Source of the DNA: Nitrospirota bacterium
Lineage (GTDB): Bacteria > Nitrospirota > Thermodesulfovibrionia > UBA6902
Direction of reading: 5' to 3'
DNA length: 33,869 nt
Assembly (NCBI GenBank): GCA_016222905.1
Contig: JACRPZ010000036.1
Location: forward strand, 1-33,869
Below, piece after piece: positions 8,701 through 15,467 of this stretch. The notes under the pieces are model-generated. The model was not told where the DNA came from. It did no database searches and worked only from the letters and a program-made list of their open reading frames with translations. Positions within the stretch are counted from its first letter, which is position 1. Each line of letters starts with the position of its first letter. Both the position numbers and the translations under genes were made by a program.

Positions 8701-9030
8701 TTTGCCTGACTCTCTCTTTACCCACTGCCATATCTGGGTTGTTTTGTCCTCGTTAATATAAATAATGATATGTTCATGAACGGATTTAGCGGTAAGCTTT
8801 TCGATCTTCCTTCTTGTGCCATAGTCAGGAATTCTCCCATTTTTCAGAGAAGGGCAGAGAAAGGCGGCCATGCCTTTCTTTTCAGCAATTGCAGAAAGGG
8901 TAAATGACTTTCCGTCAACAGATATCTCAAGCTTTTTGTCATAATGATCCCATCCGAGTTCTTCTATGAAGATCGTCTTGAAATCGAATTCCTGCAGAAG
9001 ATTTCGGACTCTTGCGATATCAAGGTTCAT
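5794..9030 (-). CDS. Eco57I-like adenine-specific DNA methyltransferase (PglX / type IIG related)
   Basis: This is a 1078-residue protein. The N-terminal about 200 residues (LGWDHYDKKLEISVDG, IPDYGTRRKIEK, HIIIYINEDKTTQIWQW) belong to the region found before the methylase core in large Eco57I-type proteins, which in type IIG enzymes can be a nuclease; no clear catalytic set could be assigned. A helical segment follows (VERVTKKFYDRFK, VMLNRLMFIYFIQKKGFL). The methylase core has the SAM-binding DPTCGSGAF at 500-508 and the catalytic NPPY at 741-744, indicating N6-adenine methylation. The last about 330 residues form the probable target recognition domain; the DNA for it is more GC-rich than the rest of the gene. 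The start codon overlaps the old stop of the DUF1016 gene. It probably protects host DNA or marks it for the helicase partner. Confidence 0.88.
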   Translation of the reverse strand: MNLDIARVRNLLQEFDFKTIFIEELGWDHYDKKLEISVDGKSFTLSAIAEKKGMAAFLCPSLKNGRIPDYGTRRKIEKLTAKSVHEHIIIYINEDKTTQIWQWVKRESGKPAACREHTYHQNQPGDSLIQKLQNLAVTLDEEEKITIVDVTGRAKSAFDVERVTKKFYDRFKTEHDAFLKFIEGIPDDELHKWYASVMLNRLMFIYFIQKKGFLDSDDNYLRNKLLQSGKQGKDLFYKNILCQLFFEGFAKKETDRSVKMKQLLGEVPYLNGGLFLKHQIEELHGKQIEIADKAFEKLFDFFDQYQWHLDERALRKDDEINPDVLGYIFEKYINQKQMGAYYTKEDITEYISKNTVIPFLFDEAKKKCKIAFEGEQSVWKLLQSEPDRYIYNAVKKGVELEIPENIAVGIKDVSKRTGWNKPAPSEYALPTEIWREVVARRQRYDEVKTRMQKCEIRSINDLITYNLDIRQFAQDVIWNSEGPELLRAFYHAIENVTVLDPTCGSGAFLFAALSILEPLYEGCLDRMQVFLDDLELSKEKHRSDKYGDFKKILARVEEHPNPKYFIYKSIIVNNLYGVDIMEEAIEICKLRLFLKLVAQIDSPERIEPLPDIDFNIRAGNTLVGFATYEELKQTLQSDLISLQSLPAIEEKAQDVDRLFKIFHQQQTALGGEVTPEDKQELRKRLKVLEDELNTYLANEYGVDSRKKTAYEKWLKSHQPFHWFIEFYGILKNGGFDVIIGNPPYLEFREVDYALKNYTCIDSGAIHAMCMERSEHLLHKSGCMSMIVPLSLPSTQRMEVVQKLLEANRSAWYANYAWRPAKLFDTVNRALTIFIVAPSGDGYTFSTNYQKWTSDDRDGLMQRLNYVEVLRKRPACWIPKLGDPIEQHILKKCLAVKTVVKHFTSKSEHRVYYRTDGGLYWKVFTNFAPAFNLNNKKGHSSRETWFTLTKKEHIRPVIAALSSDVFWWWYTVTSNVRHLNPFDVQNFPLPESTLADPVMQAIGERYLKDLNKNSTMLVRQQKQTGTTETQSFKIQKSKPIIDEIDRVLAKHYDFTDEELDFIINYDIKYRMGRESEEEA

Positions 9031-9488
9031 TCTTTAGCTTCTTCCCTGTTTTTCTTTCCGAAATTTGTTCGCGAGCCATACGCACCGCCTCATGCAGTTT
9101 CTTTTCAAGCTGTTTTTTAGGCAATGCTTCTCAATTGTCGTATCAGTGATACGACAATCTTCTCGTCATGGTATATCTCTGCAAACTGAATCATTCGACG
9201 AAGATTCTTCTCTGCAAATCCGTTGCCGTATTCAATGCTCAATTGTCTTCCTAGTGATGAGACAATCTGCGCTCCGTATTCCGCCCGATCTCTTTGTAGT
9301 ATCTCCTGATAAATACGCTTTCCGACTTTCCAGTAAAGCATTGTCAGTCCGGCGTTTACGGTAACAGCAACTGCCAATCGTGCTTCTTCAATCATGCTGC
9401 GGACATCCTTAAAAAGCGCGCCGGTTTTTGCCGGCTCTTTTCCCGCAGAAGTTGTTAATGCTTTGCTTTTATTTTTTGTTTTTTTCAT
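9020..9488 (-). pseudogene. DUF1016 (YhcG-type PDDEXK nuclease), internally deleted and frameshifted
   Basis: Translation from the ATG at 9488-9486, which overlaps the helicase stop as ATGA, gives the typical DUF1016 N-terminal domain: ARLAVAVTVNAGLTMLYWKVG, YGAQIVSSLGRQLSIEYGNGF, then NLRRMIQFAEIYHDEKIV. It stops at 9117, after about 120 residues. Full-length family members have roughly 340 or more and carry the nuclease at the C-terminus. In another frame, 9130-9020, the DNA reads EALPKKQLEKKLHEAVRMAR and on to NEP and a stop. That matches the usual last 35 residues of the family (a LPxxxLLExKLHEAxxxAR motif). The middle, including the PDDEXK active site, is gone. The remnant stop overlaps the methyltransferase start, showing the original coupled operon. 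The nuclease should be dead; the N-terminal domain could still be made. Confidence 0.75.
9134..9158. repeat. Perfect 12-bp inverted repeat with 1-base spacer at the DUF1016 junction
   Basis: The plus strand reads ATTGTCGTATCA, then G, then TGATACGACAAT. Arms of 12 bases with a single-base spacer are very unlikely by chance in a window of this size. It encodes the last family-like residues (IVVSLIRQL) before the deletion junction. A related imperfect copy lies at about 9232-9267, where the protein has IVSSLGRQL; over the aligned 34 bases 28 match, with one 3-base gap. Confidence 0.7.
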
Positions 9489-12400
9489 TTTTTTAGTCCC
9501 ATTGAACATATTATCCTCGGCTCCTGTGACTGCTCCTCTTCGTGGATTACGCAGAGACGGCCGTTCTCATGAAGAGATACTACAAGCCTGGCAAGCCCCT
9601 CATCAGAGATACCCGCCCGCAATTGCCTGTTGAGTGTATCAACGGCTATCTGTCTGAGAGTGTGCCTGTAAATATCATTAACCGCCTTTTCAACTGAACT
9701 TAAGAATTCTTCTGTAATAAAAAGGTCTCTATGATCTCCTATGTCCCGAAGATACTGTTTGAGTCGTTCATAAGTTCGGAAGCGGGCGCCGGATGGACTT
9801 CCAAGCTGGCCGCCAATTAGTTTCTCCTCCTGCATTATAAGCTCAACGCCCTTTTGAACAAGCTCATGATGTTTTTCATCACGGGGAATCACGGGAGTAT
9901 CAGGCAGGCATTCAGCAGTCTTGAGAATAGCGAACTGGGATTCTGTCACACTCTTGCCTTCTTTATTTACCCATGTCAAAGCGTTATTGCCATCAGCCGT
10001 GCGCATATAGACAAGCACACCTTCAGGGGCTTTTTCTGTGCCTTCATGAGAACGCGTGGAATATACAACGGGCTGAAGAGCCGGGATGGTCTTTTCCAGC
10101 TCAGGGTTTTGAGTAATTGCATTTTTCCATATCTGATAAGCGTATGAAGCAAGATCGACCTCTCCGTCAGCATCACCATCCATAATTCCAGCCTTTTCAT
10201 TATAAAGAGCGAGCACGAGATGGTCATTATTGTCATCTTCAAAAAAGGCCTCATCAGTCCCTACGACCTCGGCATTTTCCTGAAGTCTCATACGGACACG
10301 AGAGCGCAGTCTTATAATACGCTCTACTCCTTCTGCTGGGAGAAATGAATAACAGATAATGTTTTCAGCCTGCTGCCCGATACGGTCAACACGGCCAGCA
10401 CGCTGGATCAGCCTTATAATCGCCCACGGCAGGTCATAATTAACAACAATAGAGCAGTCCTGAAGGTTCTGCCCTTCGCTAAGAACATCGGTAGCTATAA
10501 GTATACGAAGCTCATCATCAGGTTTAATTACATCTTCCTTTTCATTGCTTTTTGGACTGAAGCGCCACGCATATCCTGTCGGGTCTTCTGAGTCGCCTGA
10601 TACGCCTGCAAGTTCAGATATGCCACAGTCTTTCAGCTTCGCTTCAAGATAACGCACAGTATCGGCAAACTGACTGAATACAATTATTTTATCTTTTGGA
10701 TGCCTCTTTGAAATCAGGTCATAAAGCGCATTTAGTTTGGCATCCTTTTCAGCATCCCATTCGCCGCACTTTTTAAGGGCAGAAATAAGGGCTGTTATAT
10801 CCTTTCTCAGGTCATCGGCAAGAACTTTTTGAAAGAGCGATGACTTTAACCACCTGAAACGTTTCTTATATTTTGTCTCATAAACCCTATATAGCTCAGA
10901 AGCGCGTTTTTTAAACTCCTCTTCAGAATTAACATCATTCTCAGGGATATCTTCTTCAGATTCATCTTCATCCTCAGAATCTAAAAGGCTGAAAAAAGTG
11001 TCTTCATCACTGTAACGAGTATCCATCATTTCCGGGTCCTGTGTGCCGATTGGAAGTGGTTTGCCGTTCTCAATCGCATAAAGGAAAATATAGTTGCGCA
11101 GTATAAGCCTTTCAAGGGAGAGGATGAAGGCACTGCCGCTGCTTTCAAGGCGTTTAAAAAGATTTGTGCGGCAGAAACCCATAAGCCGCTTTCCAGCTCG
11201 TGACAAGTCCTGAAGTATTGCAGCCTCTGTCTGTGCAGGAGGCTCATGCGGGGTCTCATGAATATAGTTTGCAAGGCCATACCGGGGCAGGCTGAGGCTG
11301 TTAATGATCTCTATAATCTCAGTAGAGTAAAGCCGCGCGTACTGGTCATTAGGATTACTGTCATCAATCTTGAAAGTAACAGTCTTGGGAACCCTGAGGG
11401 GGAAATATGATCTTGAACCATCCTCAAACGTAAGAAACTTACGCCCTGTTTCAGTGTCAGTTTCAGCATAGTTGTCTTGAATGAAGCTTCGTGTGCGCCG
11501 TACAAGATAAAGACGCATGAGCTCTCTCCAGTCATCAGGATAATCACTCTTTTCAAAGGCTGAAAGAGAACGAGGCGGAACCTGAAGCCTGAGAAACTCT
11601 AACTCGCCCATTTCACGAATCTTTCTCTCTGGCCTAATTCCAATATCCTTATCATCCTGAACAAATAACCTGAGCTGATTTGAGAGGTCAAGATAATTCT
11701 TGTTATAGGGCGTTGCTGAAAGGAGAATACACTTGCTTTCATTCACCTGTATGTAGTCACGTATAGCTTTGTACCTCTTTCCCTCGCGGTTTCTTAGGTT
11801 ATGACTTTCATCTATGATGATCAGCCGGTATCTCCGTAATCCGTCAGGCCCAGGCAATTCTTTCATAGCACGCGTGACAGAAAGAACTTTTCCTCTCATA
11901 CGGTATTTATGAACGTAGTCTTCCCACATCTTAACAAGATTTTTTGGACAGATTATAAGTGTTTCCAGCCCATGATCATCCTCAAATATACGCGCAAGCG
12001 CAGTCGCCATAAGAGTTTTGCCTAAACCAACAACATCACCGATAAGAACTCCCCCGCGTTTGTTCAGATGATGAGCTGCGATCTTTACGGCTGCAGTCTG
12101 AAACTCAAAAAGCTTCTTCCCGAAATCCTTAGGGATGTTGAATTCGAGAAGGCCTGACCGGGCTTCTTCGGCAAGGTGATACGCCATCTTTATATAAATG
12201 TGATATGGGGGAATCAGCTCTTCACCCGCCCAGCTCTCTTCGATGATCTGGACCAATTCTTTAGAGATATCCAGGCACCATCTGTCATTCCATCTGTCTT
12301 CAAACCACTTCGCCAGTTTATTGCAGGCATCATGATCTAAAACATCTATATTTAGTTCACCTTGATTGGAAAGTCCGGAGAAAGTTAGATTGCTGCTTCC

Positions 12401-12874
12401 AAGATATCCGATAGTCGGATTGATGGGGTCAGGTCGAAAAAGAAGATAAAGTTTGGCATGCAGCTGGTGTTTGAGAAAAAGCTTGACCACAACTTTATTT
12501 GCCTTTATCTGTTTAGCTAACCTGCGAAGACCGGCTTCATCTTCATTTGTAGGAATCCCGATTGTAAGCTGAGTGCGAAATTCTTCGGCAAGCTTCTTCT
12601 TTATTCGAACGGCGGTCTGATTGTCGATCTTGGTATCTGATCTTATTAGGCTGAACGCTTCGTGAAGCTCTTCCTGCGGAAGCTTCTGCATACCGACAAG
12701 AAGCCTGCAGCAATTTTCTTCGCCGCCAGACCATTTGTCTATATATGCATCAAGCTGTTTCCATCCCCGAAGATTAAAATAACCGACACAAAAATCAGCA
12801 CGTTCAGATACATTGATAGTTTCCTGTAAAGCAGGTAATAACTTTGCGTCAATGTTGTCGAAGATGCGCGGCAT
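9485..12874 (-). CDS. SNF2-family helicase with N-terminal PLD-type nuclease domain
   Basis: This is a 1129-residue protein. Residues 1-230 form a phospholipase D-type domain with a single HxK motif, H139-A-K141, followed by GSSN ending at N162; such domains dimerise to make one nuclease site. The SNF2/superfamily 2 motor follows: GDVVGLGKT with K286, DESH at 355-358, LLSATPYN, then after a long charged insert (with an acidic run about 630-650) VFSQFADTVRYLEAKL, ILIATDVLSEGQNLQ and QRAGRVDRIGQ. All motor motifs appear intact. It should move along double-stranded DNA and cut through the PLD site. It is first in the minus-strand operon, with the DUF1016 gene and the methyltransferase after it. 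Architecture and neighbours suggest the restriction half of a modification-dependent defence locus. DISARM DrmD is also SNF2-like but lacks this PLD part as far as I recall. Confidence 0.9.
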   Translation of the reverse strand: MPRIFDNIDAKLLPALQETINVSERADFCVGYFNLRGWKQLDAYIDKWSGGEENCCRLLVGMQKLPQEELHEAFSLIRSDTKIDNQTAVRIKKKLAEEFRTQLTIGIPTNEDEAGLRRLAKQIKANKVVVKLFLKHQLHAKLYLLFRPDPINPTIGYLGSSNLTFSGLSNQGELNIDVLDHDACNKLAKWFEDRWNDRWCLDISKELVQIIEESWAGEELIPPYHIYIKMAYHLAEEARSGLLEFNIPKDFGKKLFEFQTAAVKIAAHHLNKRGGVLIGDVVGLGKTLMATALARIFEDDHGLETLIICPKNLVKMWEDYVHKYRMRGKVLSVTRAMKELPGPDGLRRYRLIIIDESHNLRNREGKRYKAIRDYIQVNESKCILLSATPYNKNYLDLSNQLRLFVQDDKDIGIRPERKIREMGELEFLRLQVPPRSLSAFEKSDYPDDWRELMRLYLVRRTRSFIQDNYAETDTETGRKFLTFEDGSRSYFPLRVPKTVTFKIDDSNPNDQYARLYSTEIIEIINSLSLPRYGLANYIHETPHEPPAQTEAAILQDLSRAGKRLMGFCRTNLFKRLESSGSAFILSLERLILRNYIFLYAIENGKPLPIGTQDPEMMDTRYSDEDTFFSLLDSEDEDESEEDIPENDVNSEEEFKKRASELYRVYETKYKKRFRWLKSSLFQKVLADDLRKDITALISALKKCGEWDAEKDAKLNALYDLISKRHPKDKIIVFSQFADTVRYLEAKLKDCGISELAGVSGDSEDPTGYAWRFSPKSNEKEDVIKPDDELRILIATDVLSEGQNLQDCSIVVNYDLPWAIIRLIQRAGRVDRIGQQAENIICYSFLPAEGVERIIRLRSRVRMRLQENAEVVGTDEAFFEDDNNDHLVLALYNEKAGIMDGDADGEVDLASYAYQIWKNAITQNPELEKTIPALQPVVYSTRSHEGTEKAPEGVLVYMRTADGNNALTWVNKEGKSVTESQFAILKTAECLPDTPVIPRDEKHHELVQKGVELIMQEEKLIGGQLGSPSGARFRTYERLKQYLRDIGDHRDLFITEEFLSSVEKAVNDIYRHTLRQIAVDTLNRQLRAGISDEGLARLVVSLHENGRLCVIHEEEQSQEPRIICSMGLKK

Positions 12875-12912
12875 ATCTTAATTTTCCTTAATAGCCACAA
12901 TAATAATGCCCT

Positions 12913-12940
12913 ATTATACAGAATTTCATGCCTATTGAAA
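12913..12940 (-). promoter_or_regulatory. Candidate promoter of the defence operon
   Basis: On the minus strand a perfect -10 box TATAAT lies at 12918-12913. TTTCAA at 12940-12935, with a 16-base spacer, is a weak -35. The transcript would start about 30 bases before the helicase ATG, where AAGGAAAA can serve as ribosome binding site. A 10-base palindrome, ACAAATTTGT (12942-12951), abuts the -35 and faces the miaA promoter region on the other strand. It shares ACAAATTT with the repeats before the XRE gene, so common control is possible but unproven. Confidence 0.45.
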
Positions 12941-12971
12941 TACAAATTTGTTATTCTAATTCGTGGTTTCT

Positions 12972-13901
12972 ATGAACAACACCGTCATCATTCTACTCGG
13001 CCCCACAGCCGTCGGCAAGACTGGCGTATCGATCCTTCTTGCAAAGGCGCTTAAGACAGAGATCATCAGCGCGGATTCGATGCAGATTTACAGGCATATG
13101 GACATCGGCACTGCAAAACCGTCTCCTACTGAACTCAGTGAAGTACCCCACCACCTGATTAACATCCTGTCACCGGATGAATCATTCAGCGCGGGACTTT
13201 TCAGGGATAAAGCTGTTAAGTTCATCAATGAGCTTCATAAAAAAAATAAAATCCCTCTGATAGTCGGCGGGACAGGACTATATATCAAAACTCTTACAAG
13301 AGGGTTATTTGAAGGGCCATCCGCGGACTGGAAGATGAGGGATGAATTAATGGCAGCGGAGCATTCATGCGGCAAAGGTCATCTATACGAATATCTTAAA
13401 AGGCTTGACCCTGAGGCTGCAAAAAAGATAGAACCGAATGATGTGAGAAGGATCATCAGGGCGATTGAGGTATCGCTTAAAGATAACAGGATATCAGAGT
13501 TTCAAAAAAGCGCAACAACGCCTGAGCCGTATAATTTTATCAAGATAGGCCTCACGCGTGAGAGGAAAGAACTCTACCGGCTGATTGATGAACGGGTTGA
13601 GAAGATGATGCGGGATGGTTTGCTGGAAGAGACGGAGAGGCTCTTTAAACTGAACCCGTCAGCAACAGCTTTGCAGTCCCTCGGCTATAAAGAGATCGGC
13701 AGTTCTATTGCCGGAGAGGTATCTCTTGATGAAGCCGTTGAACTGATAAAAAGGCGGACGAGGAATTACGCAAAGAGGCAGATGACATGGTTCAGAAAAG
13801 AGCCTGATATAAACTGGGTTGATGTGTCAGGGATTACGGATGCGGATGGAATCCTTGCAAAAGTATTAAATGAGGTTGAAATTATAAAGAAATTGATTTA
13901 G
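12972..13901 (+). CDS. miaA: tRNA dimethylallyltransferase MiaA
   Basis: MiaA adds a dimethylallyl group to N6 of A37 in tRNAs reading UNN codons. This 309-residue copy starts MNNTVIILLGPTAVGKT, with the P-loop GPTAVGKT, then SADSMQIYRHMDIGTAKP (tRNA and DMAPP site), VPHHLINILSPDESFSAG, VGGTGLYIKTL and, near the end, RRTRNYAKRQMTWFRKE. All are hallmark motifs. The frame is open three codons further to a GTG at 12963, but the ATG at 12972 fits the family start better. hfq follows after 67 bases, as in many bacteria. mutL, usually immediately upstream, is 8 kb away across the defence island. Confidence 0.95.
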   Translation: MNNTVIILLGPTAVGKTGVSILLAKALKTEIISADSMQIYRHMDIGTAKPSPTELSEVPHHLINILSPDESFSAGLFRDKAVKFINELHKKNKIPLIVGGTGLYIKTLTRGLFEGPSADWKMRDELMAAEHSCGKGHLYEYLKRLDPEAAKKIEPNDVRRIIRAIEVSLKDNRISEFQKSATTPEPYNFIKIGLTRERKELYRLIDERVEKMMRDGLLEETERLFKLNPSATALQSLGYKEIGSSIAGEVSLDEAVELIKRRTRNYAKRQMTWFRKEPDINWVDVSGITDADGILAKVLNEVEIIKKLI

Positions 13902-13968
13902 TCTTAACTATAGCTGGTTGAAATAAGTTTCCATTAAAAAATAAGCAGCTAAAAAAGGAGAAACTTTC

Positions 13969-14211
13969 ATGAGCGGCAAGAACCTCAATATTCAGGACCT
14001 TTATCTCAATTTCTTAAGGAAAGAGAAAATCCCGGTTGTTGTTTACCTTGTAAGCGGCGCGCGTTTAAAGGGGGTAATAAAGGGGTTTGATAATTTTGTG
14101 GTCATATTGAAGCAGGCTACACAGCAGCTCATATACAAACATGCCATCTCAACCATTTCGCCTGAAACAGATGTGGACATCAAACTTGAGAGCGTTTCAG
14201 AAGAATCTTAA
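13969..14211 (+). CDS. hfq: RNA chaperone Hfq
   Basis: Hfq is a hexameric Sm-like protein that binds sRNAs and A/U-rich mRNA tails. This 80-residue copy carries the Sm1 part [24 protein letters not shown], with FDNFVVILK and the Sm2 signature [10 protein letters not shown]. The C-terminal tail beyond the Sm fold is short (about 15 acidic residues), as in many bacteria outside the Enterobacteria. It has a good ribosome binding site (AAAGGAG, 10 bases before the ATG). A nested inverted repeat begins 4 bases after its stop and may form its 3' end. Confidence 0.95.
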   Translation: MSGKNLNIQDLYLNFLRKEKIPVVVYLVSGARLKGVIKGFDNFVVILKQATQQLIYKHAISTISPETDVDIKLESVSEES

Positions 14212-14214
14212 TCT

Positions 14215-14316
14215 GAAAAATGCAGATATTGTTCAATCAGATAATTAACTCGATGAATTTATTGAAATAATATAAGGTATCGAAAATTATCTGCTCTCAC
14301 AACACCTGCATTTTTC
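14215..14316. repeat. Nested inverted repeats downstream of hfq (hairpin, sRNA or small element)
   Basis: The outer arms GAAAAATGCAG (14215-14225) and CTGCATTTTTC (14306-14316) are exact 11-base complements. Inside them AGATAATT (14239-14246) pairs with AATTATCT (14285-14292), and TCGAT (14250-14254) pairs with ATCGA (14279-14283). The result is a 102-base foldback filling most of the hfq-NUDIX gap, ending in a short T-run. It could be the structured 3' end of hfq mRNA, a small RNA, or a miniature inverted-repeat element. It has no coding potential. Confidence 0.55.
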
Positions 14317-14337
14317 TTAAAGCATTTATTGGATTAA

Positions 14338-14739
14338 ATGAACCCTCAGCCGCGTAATCCATTCCTGACAGTTGATGCAATCATCGAGATCGACGGAGGC
14401 ATAATCCTCATTAAGAGAAAGAATCCTCCGCCGGGATGGGCAATTCCCGGAGGATTTGTTGATTACGGAGAAACCCTTGAGGACGCTGTTATCAGGGAGG
14501 CAAAGGAAGAGACCAGTCTTGATATCAATCTTGTGAGGCAATTCCATACTTATTCAGACCCGAAAAGAGACCCGCGCCACCATACAGTCTCCACGATATT
14601 CATCGCAACCGCCTCCGGTAATCCTGTCGCAGCAGATGATGCCGCAGAAGTTAAGATATTTACCAGAGAGAACCTGCCTAAAGAGATAGCCTTTGATCAC
14701 AGGAAGATACTTGAGGATTATTTTGAGGGAAGATACTGA
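14338..14739 (+). CDS. NUDIX hydrolase, ADP-ribose pyrophosphatase-like
   Basis: The 133-residue protein carries a Nudix box at residues 39-61: GFVDYGE, seven residues, then REAKEETSL. The metal-binding REaxEE glutamates are all present; the usual Gly near the end is Thr. It has WAIPGGF just before the box and [11 protein letters not shown] after it, as in small archaeal-type ADP-ribose pyrophosphatases and related house-cleaning enzymes. It likely hydrolyses a nucleoside diphosphate linked to another moiety; the exact substrate is not readable. It ends immediately before the stop of the convergent thioesterase gene, leaving no room for a separate terminator. Confidence 0.85.
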   Translation: MNPQPRNPFLTVDAIIEIDGGIILIKRKNPPPGWAIPGGFVDYGETLEDAVIREAKEETSLDINLVRQFHTYSDPKRDPRHHTVSTIFIATASGNPVAADDAAEVKIFTRENLPKEIAFDHRKILEDYFEGRY

Positions 14740-15153
14740 TTATTCAATCCTGACTGAATCAATCTTAACCAGCTTTCCTGTAGCATCGGCAGCTAATATA
14801 CCGTCAGAAGTCACAGCCTTTGCGTAAGCATCAAGAGTCTTACGCGTTTCCTTTAATATTTCAGCCGAGATGGTTATCTTTTCGCCCACATTCAGGGCCT
14901 TTTTAAGCCGCACATTCATTTGAGCGGTAACAGCCGGCATATCCATTGCTATTGCAAGCTTGACCATCGCCTCATCAAGCAGGGTCGTGATTATCCCTCC
15001 GTGAACAATGTTGAAATAACCCTGATGCTCTTTCTGCGGCGTGAATTCGGTCTTTATGGTCTTCGCCTTACCGTCAAAAATAAAATCCAGCTTTAAACCG
15101 ATAGGATTCTTGGGCCCGCAGACAAAGCAGAAGCCGTCGTCAATGAGTTCCAT
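14740..15153 (-). CDS. PaaI-family hotdog-fold thioesterase
   Basis: The 137-residue protein begins DDGFCFVCGPKNPIGLKLDF, the CxxCGxxNPxGL opening common in this hotdog subgroup, followed by HGGIITTLLDEAMVKLA, the hotdog helix with its catalytic-region HGG. Such proteins cleave acyl-CoA or acyl-ACP thioesters, often as a proofreading step. The substrate is unknown. It starts directly after the stop of a 59-residue gene (TAAATG), so the two are coupled. The NUDIX gene converges on it from the other strand. Confidence 0.8.
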   Translation of the reverse strand: MELIDDGFCFVCGPKNPIGLKLDFIFDGKAKTIKTEFTPQKEHQGYFNIVHGGIITTLLDEAMVKLAIAMDMPAVTAQMNVRLKKALNVGEKITISAEILKETRKTLDAYAKAVTSDGILAADATGKLVKIDSVRIE

Positions 15154-15333
15154 TTATTCTATATTGAATACCGCGACTTCTTTGACTCCGGGGATATACT
15201 GTCCGACTGGCACAAGCTTCTTTCCCTCATTAACACAGCCTATGATTATTGTCCATAGCTGGTTGAGTTCAGTCCTTTCCCGCTCATTTTCAGGGACCAT
15301 CTTTAATAGGCTTCCCTCAAGCTCGATCTTCAT
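15154..15333 (-). CDS. Small 59-residue protein upstream of the thioesterase, unknown function
   Basis: On the minus strand an ATG at 15333-15331 is preceded by a strong GGAGG with 7-base spacing. The frame runs 59 codons to a TAA that touches the thioesterase ATG. The peptide starts MKIELEGSLLKMVPENERER and ends with GVKEVAVFNIE; it is soluble, with no membrane segment or cysteine pair. The position, spacing and promoter show a real gene in a two-gene operon. I do not recognise a family. A partner or regulator of the thioesterase is only a guess. Confidence 0.75.
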   Translation of the reverse strand: MKIELEGSLLKMVPENERERTELNQLWTIIIGCVNEGKKLVPVGQYIPGVKEVAVFNIE

Positions 15334-15371
15334 TTCAAACCTCCTGTATTGATGAATTATGTTCTCTGTTT

Positions 15372-15400
15372 AATATAACAGCTATTCTTTATGACTACAA
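15372..15400 (-). promoter_or_regulatory. Candidate promoter of the 59-residue gene and thioesterase
   Basis: On the minus strand TTGTAG (15400-15395, 4/6 match to the -35 box) is followed after 17 bases by TATATT (15377-15372, 5/6 match to the -10 box). The start of transcription would fall about 30 bases before the strong GGAGG of the small gene. Confidence 0.45.
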
Positions 15401-15467
15401 GCAACTCGTGCAAAAAAAATGGTAATATATAGCGGTTTCTTGTTTTTTTATTTTCCGAAGGAGTTCC

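Noticed and set aside
13902-13968. Short complementary pair AGCTG/CAGCT in the miaA-hfq gap
   Set aside because: Five bases of pairing with a long loop is not enough to call a terminator or regulatory hairpin.
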